Assembly: GCF_014863545.1 (NCBI RefSeq) | Contig: NZ_CP062260.1 | Span: 3,286,001 to 3,350,000, forward strand | Direction: 5' to 3' | DNA length: 64,000 nt | Origin: Paenibacillus sp. JNUCC32 | Lineage (GTDB): Bacteria > Bacillota > Bacilli > Paenibacillales > Paenibacillaceae | Shown: positions 18,302 to 27,415 of the stretch, piece by piece | Numbering within the stretch: the first letter of the stretch is position 1 | Layout: each line of letters begins with the position of its first letter | Position numbers and translations under genes: made by a program | Notes under the pieces: generated by a model | Database searches by the model: none | Told to the model about the DNA's origin: nothing | Seen by the model: the letters and a program-made list of their open reading frames with translations, nothing else

Positions 18302-19021
18302 CTACAGCTTGTTATCCTGATCCTGCCCCGGTGCATATATCGTGATCAGCTCCGGCTCCAAATCCCACCTGCGGCTAATGTAGTCCCGAACCGGTTCTGC
18401 TCTGGCTTCCTGAGCTTTGCTGACTGCCTCTGCGTTTTCTTTTACTGCCGCCTTCCTATCCTTCTCCTCTGCCATGGAATCCACGTTCACCTGAACGGAA
18501 TCCACCGGCGTTACGCCGATGGGACTTCTATCGTCTTCCCCTACTTCTGCATCCGCCGGCTCATCCCCAGCCAGCCTTACGTCAACGGAGCGTATCGCAG
18601 CGCCGGCATATTCCTTGCCCTGCCCGGCAACCGCGGCCAGCACCACCTTGACCTCTTGAACGGCTTCCCCCGTTTCAGCCGCGATCTCTTCTTTCATCAC
18701 CTTGGCTAATTCGTTGCCAGCCCATTGCAGGCTTTGGCTCTGCTGCGTATCCTTGAGCTTTTCGGCCTGGGCCATGATATGCTCCAGCTGAATTTCCTCC
18801 GGCAGCCCCTTCTCCTGCCGCTCCAGTTCCATCGCCAGCTGGTTCTCCGGCGGATCCGTAATTAATGTAATGATGGGACTGAGCAGCGTAAGCAGAATCA
18901 ACAAGCTCAGGACTAGCCTGGCGTAGCGTTCAAGCGCCTTCCCGGGCAGGATCAAATCAACGAAGGCCGCAAAGAGAACCACCATGATCACGCTTTTCAG
19001 CCAATCTCCAAGCCAGTCCAT
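18302..19021 (-). CDS. spoIIIAF: Stage III sporulation protein AF
   Basis: Component of the SpoIIIA complex with two N-terminal transmembrane segments (about 10-28 and 35-55; LERYARLVLSLLILLTLLSP) and a long soluble domain, predicted as a YscJ-like fold in the family. The 239 residues include an acidic/Ala-rich insertion (~165-215). AGGAGG precedes the ATG. It sits between spoIIIAE and spoIIIAG. Confidence 0.93.
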   Translation of the reverse strand: MDWLGDWLKSVIMVVLFAAFVDLILPGKALERYARLVLSLLILLTLLSPIITLITDPPENQLAMELERQEKGLPEEIQLEHIMAQAEKLKDTQQSQSLQWAGNELAKVMKEEIAAETGEAVQEVKVVLAAVAGQGKEYAGAAIRSVDVRLAGDEPADAEVGEDDRSPIGVTPVDSVQVNVDSMAEEKDRKAAVKENAEAVSKAQEARAEPVRDYISRRWDLEPELITIYAPGQDQDNKL

Positions 19022-19062
19022 TCGTCATACCTCCTAAGCTTTGGCGCCGCGTATCATCTGCC

Positions 19063-20271
19063 TCACCTCATCATGACGGTGATGTTGGCAGCCGTGAGCA
19101 GTATCGTTATGGCGAGAAAGAACATCAAGCTCACCGCGGCCAAGGCCGCGAAAACGTACAGCATCGTCTTACCGATCGTCTGGAGGCAGGTGCCGATCGG
19201 GGTATCGCCGAGCGGCTGCATGACGGCCGCCGCGACGTTATATATCAAGGCAAGCGTCAAGATCTTGATCGCAGGAAATGCGCAAAGGAACAAAATGATG
19301 ATGACTCCCGCCAGCCCGATGGAGTTCTTAACTAGCAGCGAAGCCGAGATTACGGTATCCGTCGCATCTGCGAACATCTTGCCGACTACCGGAACGAAAT
19401 TGCCGGTTACGTATTTGGCTGCCCGGATGGTTACGCCATCCGTAACCGAGCTGGTCAGCCCTTGAACGGAGATAACTCCCAGGAACACGGTAAGCAGCAC
19501 ACCCAGGACGCCCATCGAGATCCCGCGCAGCAGATTCCCAAGCTGGGTCAGCTTGTACTTTTCGGATAAGGAGCTAACCAGATGCAGCAGAGCCGAGAAG
19601 AATAGAAGCGGGAACACAATCGTGCTGATCAGCGTGCCTACCGTATGTACCATGAATATGACCAGCGGATGGGCCACCGAGACGGTGACGACATTGCCCA
19701 TCGAGGCCATCAGCGCAAAGAGCAAAGGAAGCATGGCCATCATGAAATCGATCATTTGGGTGATGGCGTCCCGCGCATATCCGATCGCGATGCTGAAGCT
19801 GTTGACCGCGATGACCAGGACAACCATGTAACAGATCGTATAGGCTACCCGGCTCACGGTGCTTTTTTCGAAGGCCGTCTGCAGGTTCTCTAGAATCAAG
19901 CTCATAATGCTCAGCATGACGATGGTCGCCAGCAGCTTGCCGTTATAGAGCACCTCGTGCCACAGATATTTTCCGATACCGGACATAACCCCTTTGAAGC
20001 TCAGCCCGTCGCCGCCCGGCAGCAGCATATCCATCAGGGAGGGCGTCCTGCCATCCGGGAAGAACCCGCCGTAATCCTTCATGAGCCGCTCCCAGTATTT
20101 CTCGACCTGATCCGTTGGCAGCTGCTGCGTCTGCTGCTCGACCCACTCATCGGCCGGATTGGCGGCTGCAGTCGCACCGATCGTCCCGCAGAACCATCCG
20201 GACAGCAACAGCATCGGGATCAGTAGGCAAAACACGGCCAAGCCTCTTCGAAGTGTTGCTCCTGTCACCAT
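19063..20271 (-). CDS. spoIIIAE: Stage III sporulation protein AE
   Basis: Polytopic membrane core of the SpoIIIA complex. About 402 residues: an N-terminal hydrophobic signal-like segment, a polar extracytoplasmic stretch (VEQQTQQLPTDQVEKYWERLMKDYGGFFPDG) and about seven further transmembrane helices with the conserved KYVTGNFVPVVGKMFADATDTV segment. The ATG at 20271 follows AAGGTG; the GTG at 20280 lies within the ribosome site. Confidence 0.95.
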   Translation of the reverse strand: MVTGATLRRGLAVFCLLIPMLLLSGWFCGTIGATAAANPADEWVEQQTQQLPTDQVEKYWERLMKDYGGFFPDGRTPSLMDMLLPGGDGLSFKGVMSGIGKYLWHEVLYNGKLLATIVMLSIMSLILENLQTAFEKSTVSRVAYTICYMVVLVIAVNSFSIAIGYARDAITQMIDFMMAMLPLLFALMASMGNVVTVSVAHPLVIFMVHTVGTLISTIVFPLLFFSALLHLVSSLSEKYKLTQLGNLLRGISMGVLGVLLTVFLGVISVQGLTSSVTDGVTIRAAKYVTGNFVPVVGKMFADATDTVISASLLVKNSIGLAGVIIILFLCAFPAIKILTLALIYNVAAAVMQPLGDTPIGTCLQTIGKTMLYVFAALAAVSLMFFLAITILLTAANITVMMR

Positions 20272-20286
20272 GTGCCCCACCTTTTT

Positions 20287-20676
20287 TCAAGCCGGGAGGA
20301 GCTTCAGGACCGTCTCGATGATGATCCCGATAATCGGTACAGCGAGCACCAATATGAGCACTTTTCCCGCCAGTTCTATTTTGGATGCGATCGATTCCTG
20401 TCCGGCATCTCGAACGATCTGTGCCCCCATCTCCGCGATATAGGCGATTCCGATGATTTTCAGAACCGTCTTCAGATAGATGATCTGAACGCCGGAATTC
20501 TCCGCCAGATCTTCCAGCATGGATATGACATTACCGATCTTTCCGATCAGGAACAGGAAGATGAGGAGCGATGTCGCCACGGCGAGAAGAAAGGCAAAGA
20601 GCGGTTTCTGTTCCTTGACAATCAAGATCAGCACGGTAGCGATGATGCCGAGTCCTACCACCTGGATAATTTCCAT
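20287..20676 (-). CDS. spoIIIAD: Stage III sporulation protein AD
   Basis: The 129-residue protein has four predicted transmembrane helices, related in layout to SpoIIIAC. The conserved segment LAENSGVQIIYLKTVLKIIGIAYI is typical of the family. AGGTGG precedes the ATG. It lies 10 bp after spoIIIAC. Confidence 0.95.
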   Translation of the reverse strand: MEIIQVVGLGIIATVLILIVKEQKPLFAFLLAVATSLLIFLFLIGKIGNVISMLEDLAENSGVQIIYLKTVLKIIGIAYIAEMGAQIVRDAGQESIASKIELAGKVLILVLAVPIIGIIIETVLKLLPA

Positions 20677-20686
20677 AAATGTCCAC

Positions 20687-20890
20687 CTACTGGAATAGAA
20701 AAATACTTTTGATTTCCTTCAGCAAATCGTCTAGCAGCCTTACGACCATAAACAATACAACCACGAACCCGATGAGGGTCACCCAATGCGCCATATCCTC
20801 TTTCCCCATCTGTTTCAGGACGGTATGAATCATGGCAATGATGATGCCAATACCGGCAATCTGGAAGATCGCGTTCACTTCAATGTTCAT
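20687..20890 (-). CDS. spoIIIAC: Stage III sporulation protein AC
   Basis: Two-helix membrane protein of 67 residues (MNIEVNAIFQIAGIGIIIAM and WVTLIGFVVVLFMVVRLL), close to the 68 residues known in Bacillus. The ATG at 20890 follows GAGGTG by nine bases; an in-frame GTG at 20902 lies inside that ribosome site. Confidence 0.95.
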   Translation of the reverse strand: MNIEVNAIFQIAGIGIIIAMIHTVLKQMGKEDMAHWVTLIGFVVVLFMVVRLLDDLLKEIKSIFLFQ

Positions 20891-20906
20891 TTCCCTTGGC
20901 ACCTCG

Positions 20907-21425
20907 CTAAAAGATCAATATGACGATCAATGCTCCAATGAGCAGTCCCAGACTCTTGCTCATTTTTTCATATTTGACCTGGTCATCCCTTGCCGCTGCT
21001 TCTTCATGCTTGAGCTGTCCCACGGCCAGAGCGATATGTTTGATCTGGTCCTGTCTGTCACTGGTGCCAAGTACGCCGCTTAGCTGTTCCAACACCTCAC
21101 GCTCGGCACTTTTCATCGAGGTTCGTCTCCAATATTCGCCAAGCGCCTTGCGGATGCTGTCTTGTGCGGATAACCCGTAATCGGGTCTCATGTAAAGCGC
21201 TGCGGTGGCCAACAAAGATTTGAGCGGTTCACGAAGGGAAACGCCGATTCGCTCCAGCGCGTCGGGCAGCGGCGTAAAGCCGTAGCTGATTTCCGTCTCC
21301 AGCCGTTGAAGCGCGAGAATAAGTTCTCGCAGCTGTCTGGGTCTTGCTGCGAATTGCTGGGCTTGGTAGAATCCGGCTAAGGTTCCTGCACCCAGCACGA
21401 GCACGGCCCCGACCAGTTTAAGCAT
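20907..21425 (-). CDS. spoIIIAB: Stage III sporulation protein AB
   Basis: The 172-residue protein has one N-terminal and one C-terminal hydrophobic segment and the middle pattern RQLRELILALQRLETEISYGFTPLPDAL, typical of SpoIIIAB; the layout recalls T2SS GspF-like proteins. The start is the ATG at 21425, eight bases after GGGAGG and overlapping the end of spoIIIAA by 8 bp. The much longer open frame upstream is a shadow of spoIIIAA. Confidence 0.95.
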   Translation of the reverse strand: MLKLVGAVLVLGAGTLAGFYQAQQFAARPRQLRELILALQRLETEISYGFTPLPDALERIGVSLREPLKSLLATAALYMRPDYGLSAQDSIRKALGEYWRRTSMKSAEREVLEQLSGVLGTSDRQDQIKHIALAVGQLKHEEAAARDDQVKYEKMSKSLGLLIGALIVILIF

Positions 21426-22416
21426 AGGCATCACCTCCCGGCTGGCCGCTGATAGCCGTCTGAAGCGTTCGCTGGCCTCCGTCATACAGCTTGTATGATC
21501 GGTGGTCGCCCGCTCGGTTAAGAACCGCATACATTTCAAACATCCGGTTCTCCAGAAGTCCCGAGAGGGCGGGCCGGCCCCGCATGTCCTGAACGGATGA
21601 GCCATGCGCCGTTGCAATCACGCTGATGCCGGCATGCAAAGCCTCAATAACCGCTTCCGCATCCTCCGGCCGGCCGATCTCGTCCACAATGAGCACGTCC
21701 GGAGACATCGAACGGATCATCATCATCATCCCTTCGGCTTTCGGACAGCCATCCATTACGTCCGTGCGAGGGCCGACATCGAATCCGGGTACGCCGCGCA
21801 AACAACCCGCGATCTCGGAACGCTCGTCGATGATGCCCACCTTCATTCCCGGCCAATGCACGGACGAGTTTCCCCACTTGCCGTAGCTGATCTGTCTAGC
21901 CAGGTCTCTGAGCAGCGTCGTTTTGCCTTGCTGGGGCGGAGATAAGATCAGCGAGTGCATCACCCTTTTCCGTTTCCGGTCAAGCAGATGAGGAAGGATG
22001 TCGTCCGCCGCTCCCTGTATTTCCTTGGCTATCCGGACATTAAATCCGCTGATATCCCGGATGTGCTCCACCCTGCCGCCGCTCAGCACCGTCCGGCCCG
22101 TAAGCCCGACCCGATGGCCCCCTGGTATGGTGATAAACCCCTTTCGCAGCTCTTCCTCCATAGTGTAGAGGGAATGATTGCTGATAAGGTCCAACAGCCT
22201 ATGGGTATCTTCACGCGTCGGCTTATACGCTTCTTCAGGCCGCAAGGTGAGTCCGCCTCGCCTGTCCAGGAAATGATGCTTGCCCGCCGAATTGATCTCC
22301 AGCGGACGCTCTTCCCGGATCCGTACCTCCTCCACATGTTCGAGAAGCTCTTTCGATAGGTTCAGCAGCATGCGTTTTACGGTTTCGGGAAACAGGTCTA
22401 ACCAATTCAATGTCAT
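21418..22416 (-). CDS. spoIIIAA: Stage III sporulation protein AA, ATPase
   Basis: Putative motor ATPase of the SpoIIIA channel, related to type II/IV secretion ATPases and R3H-AAA proteins. In about 332 residues it shows Walker A PPQQGKTTLLRD, an SHLG-like switch region, and Walker B VLIVDEIGRPEDAEAV followed by sensor ATAHGSS. The ATG at 22416 follows GGGGGA; an upstream in-frame ATG (22449) lacks a ribosome site. First gene of the operon, preceded by a sigma-E-type promoter. Confidence 0.96.
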   Translation of the reverse strand: MTLNWLDLFPETVKRMLLNLSKELLEHVEEVRIREERPLEINSAGKHHFLDRRGGLTLRPEEAYKPTREDTHRLLDLISNHSLYTMEEELRKGFITIPGGHRVGLTGRTVLSGGRVEHIRDISGFNVRIAKEIQGAADDILPHLLDRKRKRVMHSLILSPPQQGKTTLLRDLARQISYGKWGNSSVHWPGMKVGIIDERSEIAGCLRGVPGFDVGPRTDVMDGCPKAEGMMMMIRSMSPDVLIVDEIGRPEDAEAVIEALHAGISVIATAHGSSVQDMRGRPALSGLLENRMFEMYAVLNRAGDHRSYKLYDGGQRTLQTAISGQPGGDAYA

Positions 22417-22476
22417 ATCAATTTCCCCCAGGTTGTCCTTTGTGATCATCTTCTAATAAGAGAACTTCATATCCCA

Positions 22477-22504
22477 TGTGTATGCTTGTACCTGAAAAAT
22501 ATGC
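22477..22504 (-). promoter_or_regulatory. Sigma-E-type promoter of the spoIIIA operon
   Basis: On the minus strand GCATATT (22498-22504) and CATACACA (22477-22484) are separated by 13 bp. This matches the mother-cell sigma-E consensus KMATATT-N13/14-CATACAHT at nearly every position and lies about 60 bp before the spoIIIAA start. SigE control of spoIIIA is established in Bacillus; use here is inferred from the match. Confidence 0.75.
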
Positions 22505-22514
22505 AGCGAATCTA

Positions 22515-22781
22515 TCATTTTTTTAAAACCCCGTATAAGAGACAGGAGACGCCGCACAATATCCAGCCGATCTTCCCCCATGACAATTTATCTGCCATTC
22601 CCACCAGACCGATGGTTGTGGTCAAAATCAAAATGAGCGGACCCGTAAACGCCAATGCCGAATTCACGGCAAGCGCTTTATCGACTTGGTTCAGGCGCAG
22701 CATGATGATGGCCGCGACGATCTCAAGGCTGCCCGAGAAAAACCGAAGCGTTGCCATACTTGCGACAAACTTGTCCAGCAT
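22515..22781 (-). CDS. yqhV: YqhV family membrane protein
   Basis: A small 88-residue protein with about three hydrophobic segments (FVASMATLRFFSGSLEIVAAIIML; ALAFTGPLILILTTTIGLVG; IGWILCGVSCLLYGVL). The family occurs immediately upstream of spoIIIAA in Bacillus, as here. The ATG at 22781 follows GGGAGG; the open frame extends to 22817 without a better site. Function unknown. Confidence 0.88.
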   Translation of the reverse strand: MLDKFVASMATLRFFSGSLEIVAAIIMLRLNQVDKALAVNSALAFTGPLILILTTTIGLVGMADKLSWGKIGWILCGVSCLLYGVLKK

Positions 22782-22908
22782 GCGATATATCCTCCCTCTT
22801 CCTTCTTCCTTCTTCACATGTGTGATGATTAAAAATATGCGGGGCCCTCTCGTTTTATCTCTATTTTTTCAATTTCATAGAAAGGAACTTCGAATCTTTC
22901 GGACAGCA

Positions 22909-22939
22909 CAAAAAATCCCGGTCATAAATGACCGGGATT
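22909..22939 (-). terminator. Rho-independent terminator of lysC
   Basis: AATCCCGGTCA (22914-22924) and TGACCGGGATT (22929-22939) form a perfect 11-bp stem with a 4-nt loop. On the minus strand it is followed by a T-run (A-tract from 22909). Confidence 0.92.
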
Positions 22940-22975
22940 AACTCTATTAATATCGATGATGGCGGTTGAATCCTG

Positions 22976-24229
22976 TTATCGGCGAACCTGCGGTCCGCCT
23001 ACGGAAGCCTGTTGATCCGTATCCAGTCCGTACGCGGTATGAAGCGCCTGCACGACCCCTTCGAGATTGCTTCCCTCGATGACGCAGGATACTTTGATCT
23101 CGGACGTGCTGACCATTTTGATGCTGACCCCCTGCCGGGAGATCACGTCAAACATTTGTGCCGCCACGCCGGGATGGCTGACCATGCCCGCGCCGACAAT
23201 CGATACTTTCACAAGATGGTCTTCCGAGGTAACATCGCGATACGGCAGCTTGCCGCGAATGTGTTCGATCACGGACAACGCACGCTCCCGATCCGCCAGG
23301 GACACCGTAAAGGAAAAGTCCGCTTCGCCGTTCTGAACGCCGCTCTGCACGATGATATCAACGTCGATCGATTCTTTTGCAAGCTCTCCGAACACTTGGG
23401 CCAGAACGCCCGGCGTATCGGCTACGCCCAGAATACTGATTCTCGCTACATTCTTGTCGAATGCAATTCCGCTGACAACCACACCTTGTTCCATGCTTGT
23501 TTCCTCCTTAACAACCGTACCCTCGTTATGATTAAAGCTGGATCTGACGACAAGCTTGACTTGATTATGCTTCGCATACTCGACCGCACGCGGGTGAAGA
23601 ACAGCCGCGCCAAGATTGGCAAGCTCGAGCATCTCGTCATAGGAAATCTCCTTCAGTTTCCGCGCGCATTTGACTAACCGCGGATCCGTGGAGTATATCC
23701 CGTCCACATCCGTATATATTTCACATACATCCGCTTGAATGGCAGCCGCAAGAGCTACCGCGGTGGTATCTGAGCCCCCGCGTCCAAGCGTTGTAATCTC
23801 TCCGTCTTCGGACATGCCCTGGAATCCCGCGACAATGACGACATTTCCTTCGCCAAGCGCTTTGTGCACGCGCTCAGGCTTTATATCTGTAATGCGGGCT
23901 TTACCATGGACGGCTTCCGTGCGGAATCCCGCCTGCCAGCCGGTCAAGGACACTGCCTTGCGTCCAAGACCGTGAATCGCCATGGATAGCAGCGAGATGG
24001 ATATCTGCTCCCCCGTGGTCATCAGCATATCCATTTCCCGTGCCGGTGGATTCTCGTTTAACAGCTTTGCCTGGTCAATCAAATCGTCCGTCGTATCCCC
24101 CATGGCAGACACCACGACCACACATTGATGGCCTTCATCTTGTTTCTCTACAATTCTTCTGGCAACGCGCTTCATGCGTTCTGTATCCCCTACAGAGCTG
24201 CCTCCGAATTTCATGACGTACAGTGACAA
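22976..24229 (-). CDS. lysC: Aspartate kinase
   Basis: First step of the aspartate pathway (lysine, threonine, methionine, diaminopimelate). About 417 residues: kinase domain with YVMKFGGSSVGDTERMKRVA and the GRGGSDTTAVALAAAIQAD motif, then two ACT domains (~265-400; VSIVGAGMVSHPGVAAQMFD). This is the shorter LysC-type rather than a fusion with homoserine dehydrogenase. The TTG at 24229 gives the usual start S-L-Y-V-M-K-F-G-G, with GGGGAG upstream; an in-frame GTG at 24241 would add four residues. Feedback effector cannot be told from sequence. No lysine riboswitch is visible. Confidence 0.95.
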   Translation of the reverse strand: MSLYVMKFGGSSVGDTERMKRVARRIVEKQDEGHQCVVVVSAMGDTTDDLIDQAKLLNENPPAREMDMLMTTGEQISISLLSMAIHGLGRKAVSLTGWQAGFRTEAVHGKARITDIKPERVHKALGEGNVVIVAGFQGMSEDGEITTLGRGGSDTTAVALAAAIQADVCEIYTDVDGIYSTDPRLVKCARKLKEISYDEMLELANLGAAVLHPRAVEYAKHNQVKLVVRSSFNHNEGTVVKEETSMEQGVVVSGIAFDKNVARISILGVADTPGVLAQVFGELAKESIDVDIIVQSGVQNGEADFSFTVSLADRERALSVIEHIRGKLPYRDVTSEDHLVKVSIVGAGMVSHPGVAAQMFDVISRQGVSIKMVSTSEIKVSCVIEGSNLEGVVQALHTAYGLDTDQQASVGGPQVRR

Positions 24230-24281
24230 TGCTTCTTTCACTCCCCACTAATATCGGTATGTAACAGTGCTCAGGTGGTTT

Positions 24282-24325
24282 CTCACTTTAAAACAGTATA
24301 ATACGAAAGTGAGTCACCCCGTCAA
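24282..24325 (-). promoter_or_regulatory. lysC promoter within an 8-bp inverted repeat
   Basis: On the minus strand TTGACG (24320-24325), a 16-bp spacer and TATTAT (24298-24303) form a sigma-A-type promoter. CTCACTTT (24282-24289) and AAAGTGAG (24306-24313) are perfect inverted copies that flank the -10. The arrangement could be an operator or the start of a leader hairpin. Confidence 0.5.
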
Positions 24326-24378
24326 GGCTTTTCAAGGCAAAAAGAAAACAGACTTAGGACGCCGAGCCCGCTTATTGC

Positions 24379-24407
24379 AAAAAACTCCCGTACATTCGTA
24401 CAGGAGT
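24379..24407 (-). terminator. Terminator of efp
   Basis: ACTCCCGTAC (24384-24393) pairs with GTACAGGAGT (24398-24407), with one internal mismatch, and is followed on the minus strand by six T. It separates efp from lysC. Confidence 0.8.
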
Positions 24408-24468
24408 CGCGTTGGTTTAGAAGATATTGGCACCCCGTCCATCGTTGAAGGGTCCCGCTTATTGCATG

Positions 24469-25026
24469 CTATGCACGGGAAATGTATTTACCTTCGCGTG
24501 TATCGATCAGAAGCACATCGTCTTCGTTAATGAACAGCGGTACTTGTACATTGAGGCCGGTTTCCACTTTGGCGTTCTTCGTAGCGCCGGTAGCCGTGTT
24601 GCCTTTGATACCCGGCTCGGTCTCAACGACCTTCAGCTCGACGCTGTTAGGCAGGTTGATCCCGAGGATCTCGCCTTGGTAACTGATAATGTTAACGTTC
24701 ATGTTCTCTCTCAGAAAGTTAAGCTCCCATTCCAGCTGCTCGCTGGTCAAGCTGAACTGGTCGTAAGTTTCGTTGTCCATGAAAACATGCTCTTGACCGC
24801 TGGCATAGAGATACTGAACGCCACGGTTGTCGATGATGGCGCGGCCAATCGTTTCGCCTGCACGGAACGTCTTCTCCACGGTGTTGCCGTTGCGAAGGTT
24901 TTTCAATTTGGAACGTACGAAAGCGGCGCCTTTACCCGGCTTAACATGCTGGAAATCCAATACGGTGAAAATATCGCCATCTACTTCTACGGTCAAACCT
25001 GTTTTAAAATCGTTAACTGAAATCAC
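24469..25026 (-). CDS. efp: Translation elongation factor P
   Basis: Rescues ribosomes stalled at polyproline stretches. The 185 residues have the three beta-barrel domains of the family. The tip loop [10 protein letters not shown] carries K32, the position modified in other bacteria. The start is GTG after AGGAGG. It lies downstream of the pepP-type peptidase gene, the order known in Bacillus (yqhT-efp). Confidence 0.98.
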   Translation of the reverse strand: MISVNDFKTGLTVEVDGDIFTVLDFQHVKPGKGAAFVRSKLKNLRNGNTVEKTFRAGETIGRAIIDNRGVQYLYASGQEHVFMDNETYDQFSLTSEQLEWELNFLRENMNVNIISYQGEILGINLPNSVELKVVETEPGIKGNTATGATKNAKVETGLNVQVPLFINEDDVLLIDTREGKYISRA

Positions 25027-25116
25027 TAAGATTCCCTCCTATGGATGCGGTCTATTTAATATAGTACACAAATTTCTTAAAGCATAAGCTCAACAAGGCT
25101 GCTTTTTGAACCCTTT

Positions 25117-26187
25117 TTACAGTACGGTGTAATCTTTGGACGAGCTTGTCAGTATGCGAATGCCCGTTTCCGTGATGACGATATCATCTTCGATGCGGAC
25201 ACCGCCAAGACCAGGCAGGTAAATGCCCGGCTCCACCGTTACGACCATGCCGGGCTGCAGCACGTCATCGCTCAGCTTGGACAGCCGCGGCGATTCATGA
25301 ACTTCCATGCCCAATCCGTGCCCCGTGCTGTGGCCGAAATATTCCCCGTATCCGTAACGCGAAATAATATCGCGAGCCAAAGCGTCTGCTTCGCGTCCCG
25401 TCATGCCTGGTTTAATATGATCCAGTGCGTGAAGCTGCGCTTCAAGCACGATATCATAGATCTCCTTCAGCTTCGGATCAGGACTGCCGAGCGCCACGGT
25501 TCTCGTGAGATCGGAGCAGTACCCGTCCAGCAGCGCGCCGAAATCAAACGTAACGAATTCGTTCCCTTGAATGACCCGCTCGCTGGCTACGCCGTGAGGA
25601 AGCGCCGAACGCTCGCCGGAAGCAACGATCGTGTCGAAGGAAGACGCGGTTGCGCCATGCTTGCGCATGAACATTTCCATCTCGAGATCGATTTCCCGTT
25701 CCGTTTTGCCGGCAGCCAGAATCGTCAGGACATGGCTGAACGTCTGATCAGCCAAATCCGCTGCCCGCTGCATAATGCTCAACTCTTCGGCATCCTTGAA
25801 TATACGCAAATCTTCTACAAGGCCCGAAACCGGCACCAGGCTGATGGGCGCGAGCTGTTCCGAATATGCGGAAAACACGCCGTATGTAACATGGTCCTGT
25901 TCGAATCCGAGCGATGCGATGCCTTCGGAAGACAACAGATCCTTGACCGTCTCCATCACCTTCGGCCCGTGCTCGACCACTTTAAAACCGACGGCTTGCT
26001 GCGGTGCTTGCGTCATATAGCGGAAATCCGTCAACAGATAGGCCTCATCGCGTGTGATCAACACGTATCCGGCTGAACCGGTAAAGCCCGTTAAGTATCT
26101 GCGGTTGATCGGGCTTGCAACCAGCATAGCCGTCAAACCTTTGGCTTGAAGCTGTTCGCGCAGTTTAACCACTCGTTTGTTACTCAT
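25117..26187 (-). CDS. M24 family Xaa-Pro aminopeptidase
   Basis: Metal-dependent peptidase that removes N-terminal residues before proline; YqhT-like by context. The 356 residues have an N-terminal creatinase-like domain (~1-125) and the C-terminal pita-bread catalytic domain. Metal ligands appear in FDFGALLDGYCSDLTRT (two Asp), GHSTGHGLGMEVHE (His), VTVEPGIYLPG (Glu) and GGVRIEDD (Glu). The ATG at 26187 follows GGAGAG; three extra codons upstream are possible. Confidence 0.94.
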   Translation of the reverse strand: MSNKRVVKLREQLQAKGLTAMLVASPINRRYLTGFTGSAGYVLITRDEAYLLTDFRYMTQAPQQAVGFKVVEHGPKVMETVKDLLSSEGIASLGFEQDHVTYGVFSAYSEQLAPISLVPVSGLVEDLRIFKDAEELSIMQRAADLADQTFSHVLTILAAGKTEREIDLEMEMFMRKHGATASSFDTIVASGERSALPHGVASERVIQGNEFVTFDFGALLDGYCSDLTRTVALGSPDPKLKEIYDIVLEAQLHALDHIKPGMTGREADALARDIISRYGYGEYFGHSTGHGLGMEVHESPRLSKLSDDVLQPGMVVTVEPGIYLPGLGGVRIEDDIVITETGIRILTSSSKDYTVL

Positions 26188-26226
26188 TCTAACCACTCTC
26201 CTCTCACCCTTATCCCGAAATAGGAG

Positions 26227-26673
26227 CTACCCTTCTTGCTCGACCAGGACTTGCAGTAGAGCCGACAAGCCCAATGTGTAACTCGCCGCGCCAAAACCCG
26301 CGATTTGTCCGACAGCCACAGGCGCTATGACGGAGGTATGACGAAATTCCTCTCTGGCGTGAATGTTCGAGAGATGAACCTCCACTGTCGGAATGCGGGC
26401 AGAACTGATGGCATCACGCACAGCGTAGCTGTAGTGAGTCAGTGCTCCCGGATTAAGAAGTATGCCGTCAGCCTGTCCGATCGCTTCATGAATACGGTCA
26501 ATGATAGCACCCTCATGATTAGACTGAAAGAAGGTAATACCGATACCGGCGAGATCCGCCTGTTTACGCAAATTATCTTCGATCGCCTGCAGGCTGAGCG
26601 AACCATAAATGCCCGGTTCCCGGAAGCCGAGCAGGTTTAAGTTCGGTCCGTTTATCACCCATATGGATTTCAT
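26227..26673 (-). CDS. aroQ: Type II 3-dehydroquinate dehydratase
   Basis: Shikimate pathway enzyme, dodecameric class II. The 148 residues show the N-terminal signature [20 protein letters not shown] with the catalytic Arg and Tyr, [16 protein letters not shown], and the [17 protein letters not shown] segment with the catalytic His. The ATG at 26673 follows AGGTGG. In Bacillus the equivalent is yqhS in the same neighbourhood. Confidence 0.97.
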   Translation of the reverse strand: MKSIWVINGPNLNLLGFREPGIYGSLSLQAIEDNLRKQADLAGIGITFFQSNHEGAIIDRIHEAIGQADGILLNPGALTHYSYAVRDAISSARIPTVEVHLSNIHAREEFRHTSVIAPVAVGQIAGFGAASYTLGLSALLQVLVEQEG

Positions 26674-26750
26674 AGGGCTTCCCACCTTTTCGTCAAATAA
26701 CCAAAAGCTATTTTACCATAGGCGGCATCGGGTTGAGAAGTTTTTCTTGG

Positions 26751-27248
26751 CTAACCCGTCAGCTTCTTCGGTTCACGCAGTTTCTCGTCGGTGAATTCCT
26801 GCGCAATCGTATAACCGATAAAGAGGCCCCATAATATAAAAATACAAACCTCCGAAATGTTTGTATCCCAGGACAGCTTCTTCACTGGGTCCGTCAGCCG
26901 TAGCCAGGGATTGAGCGCAACAAACAGCACCGCCCACCACACGATTCCGTAAGCAATCCCGGGCCATGGGCCCTTCAGCTTCCTGAACAGGGCAACATAA
27001 ATGAGGGAAGCGATGACGGAAAAGGCGATGAAGGACAGCCACCCGGCGATTTGCCCGGCTGTGGTCTTGAGGAATTCATGTTTGAAGAATGGCTCCAGCA
27101 AAAAACCGGGCACGACCTTCGTGAATCTCAACCAGTAAAAGATCCAAAGCACGCCCCCCCAGATCAGGCCGGCATAATAGCCTAGCTCCAGGGCAAACGT
27201 AAACGGATTGGTTATCTGGTTCTGCTTACGAAATTGATGTTCATGCAT
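26751..27248 (-). CDS. yqhR: YqhR family membrane protein
   Basis: The 165-residue membrane protein has about four transmembrane helices (~23-45, 65-88, 97-116, 138-155) with Trp-rich faces (IWGGVLWIFYWLRFTK; YGIVWWAVLFVALNPW). It is assigned to YqhR from position next to yqhQ and aroQ. The ATG at 27248 follows AGGAG; the frame is open to 27431, overlapping the divergent yqhQ start, but without a better ribosome site. Function unknown. Confidence 0.78.
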   Translation of the reverse strand: MHEHQFRKQNQITNPFTFALELGYYAGLIWGGVLWIFYWLRFTKVVPGFLLEPFFKHEFLKTTAGQIAGWLSFIAFSVIASLIYVALFRKLKGPWPGIAYGIVWWAVLFVALNPWLRLTDPVKKLSWDTNISEVCIFILWGLFIGYTIAQEFTDEKLREPKKLTG

Positions 27249-27415
27249 GGATTGATTCTCCTCTTCTTCGGTTATCGAAAAGCCCCGCTGTTTCTCCATT
27301 TCATCTCTGAAAGTAGTATGCACCGCTTCCCCTGCCCTAATCCAACTAGAAATTACTTTCAAAATTCGATACAATAGTTCATAGAACGAATAACATGTCA
27401 GGGAGGGTGAACTGG

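Noticed and set aside
21426..21617. N-terminal extension of spoIIIAB
   Set aside because: The upstream open codons lie inside spoIIIAA; the ribosome site and family length both support the start at 21425.
24230..24468. Lysine riboswitch ahead of lysC
   Set aside because: The distance from the predicted promoter to the start is about 60 nt, and none of the conserved riboswitch elements was seen.
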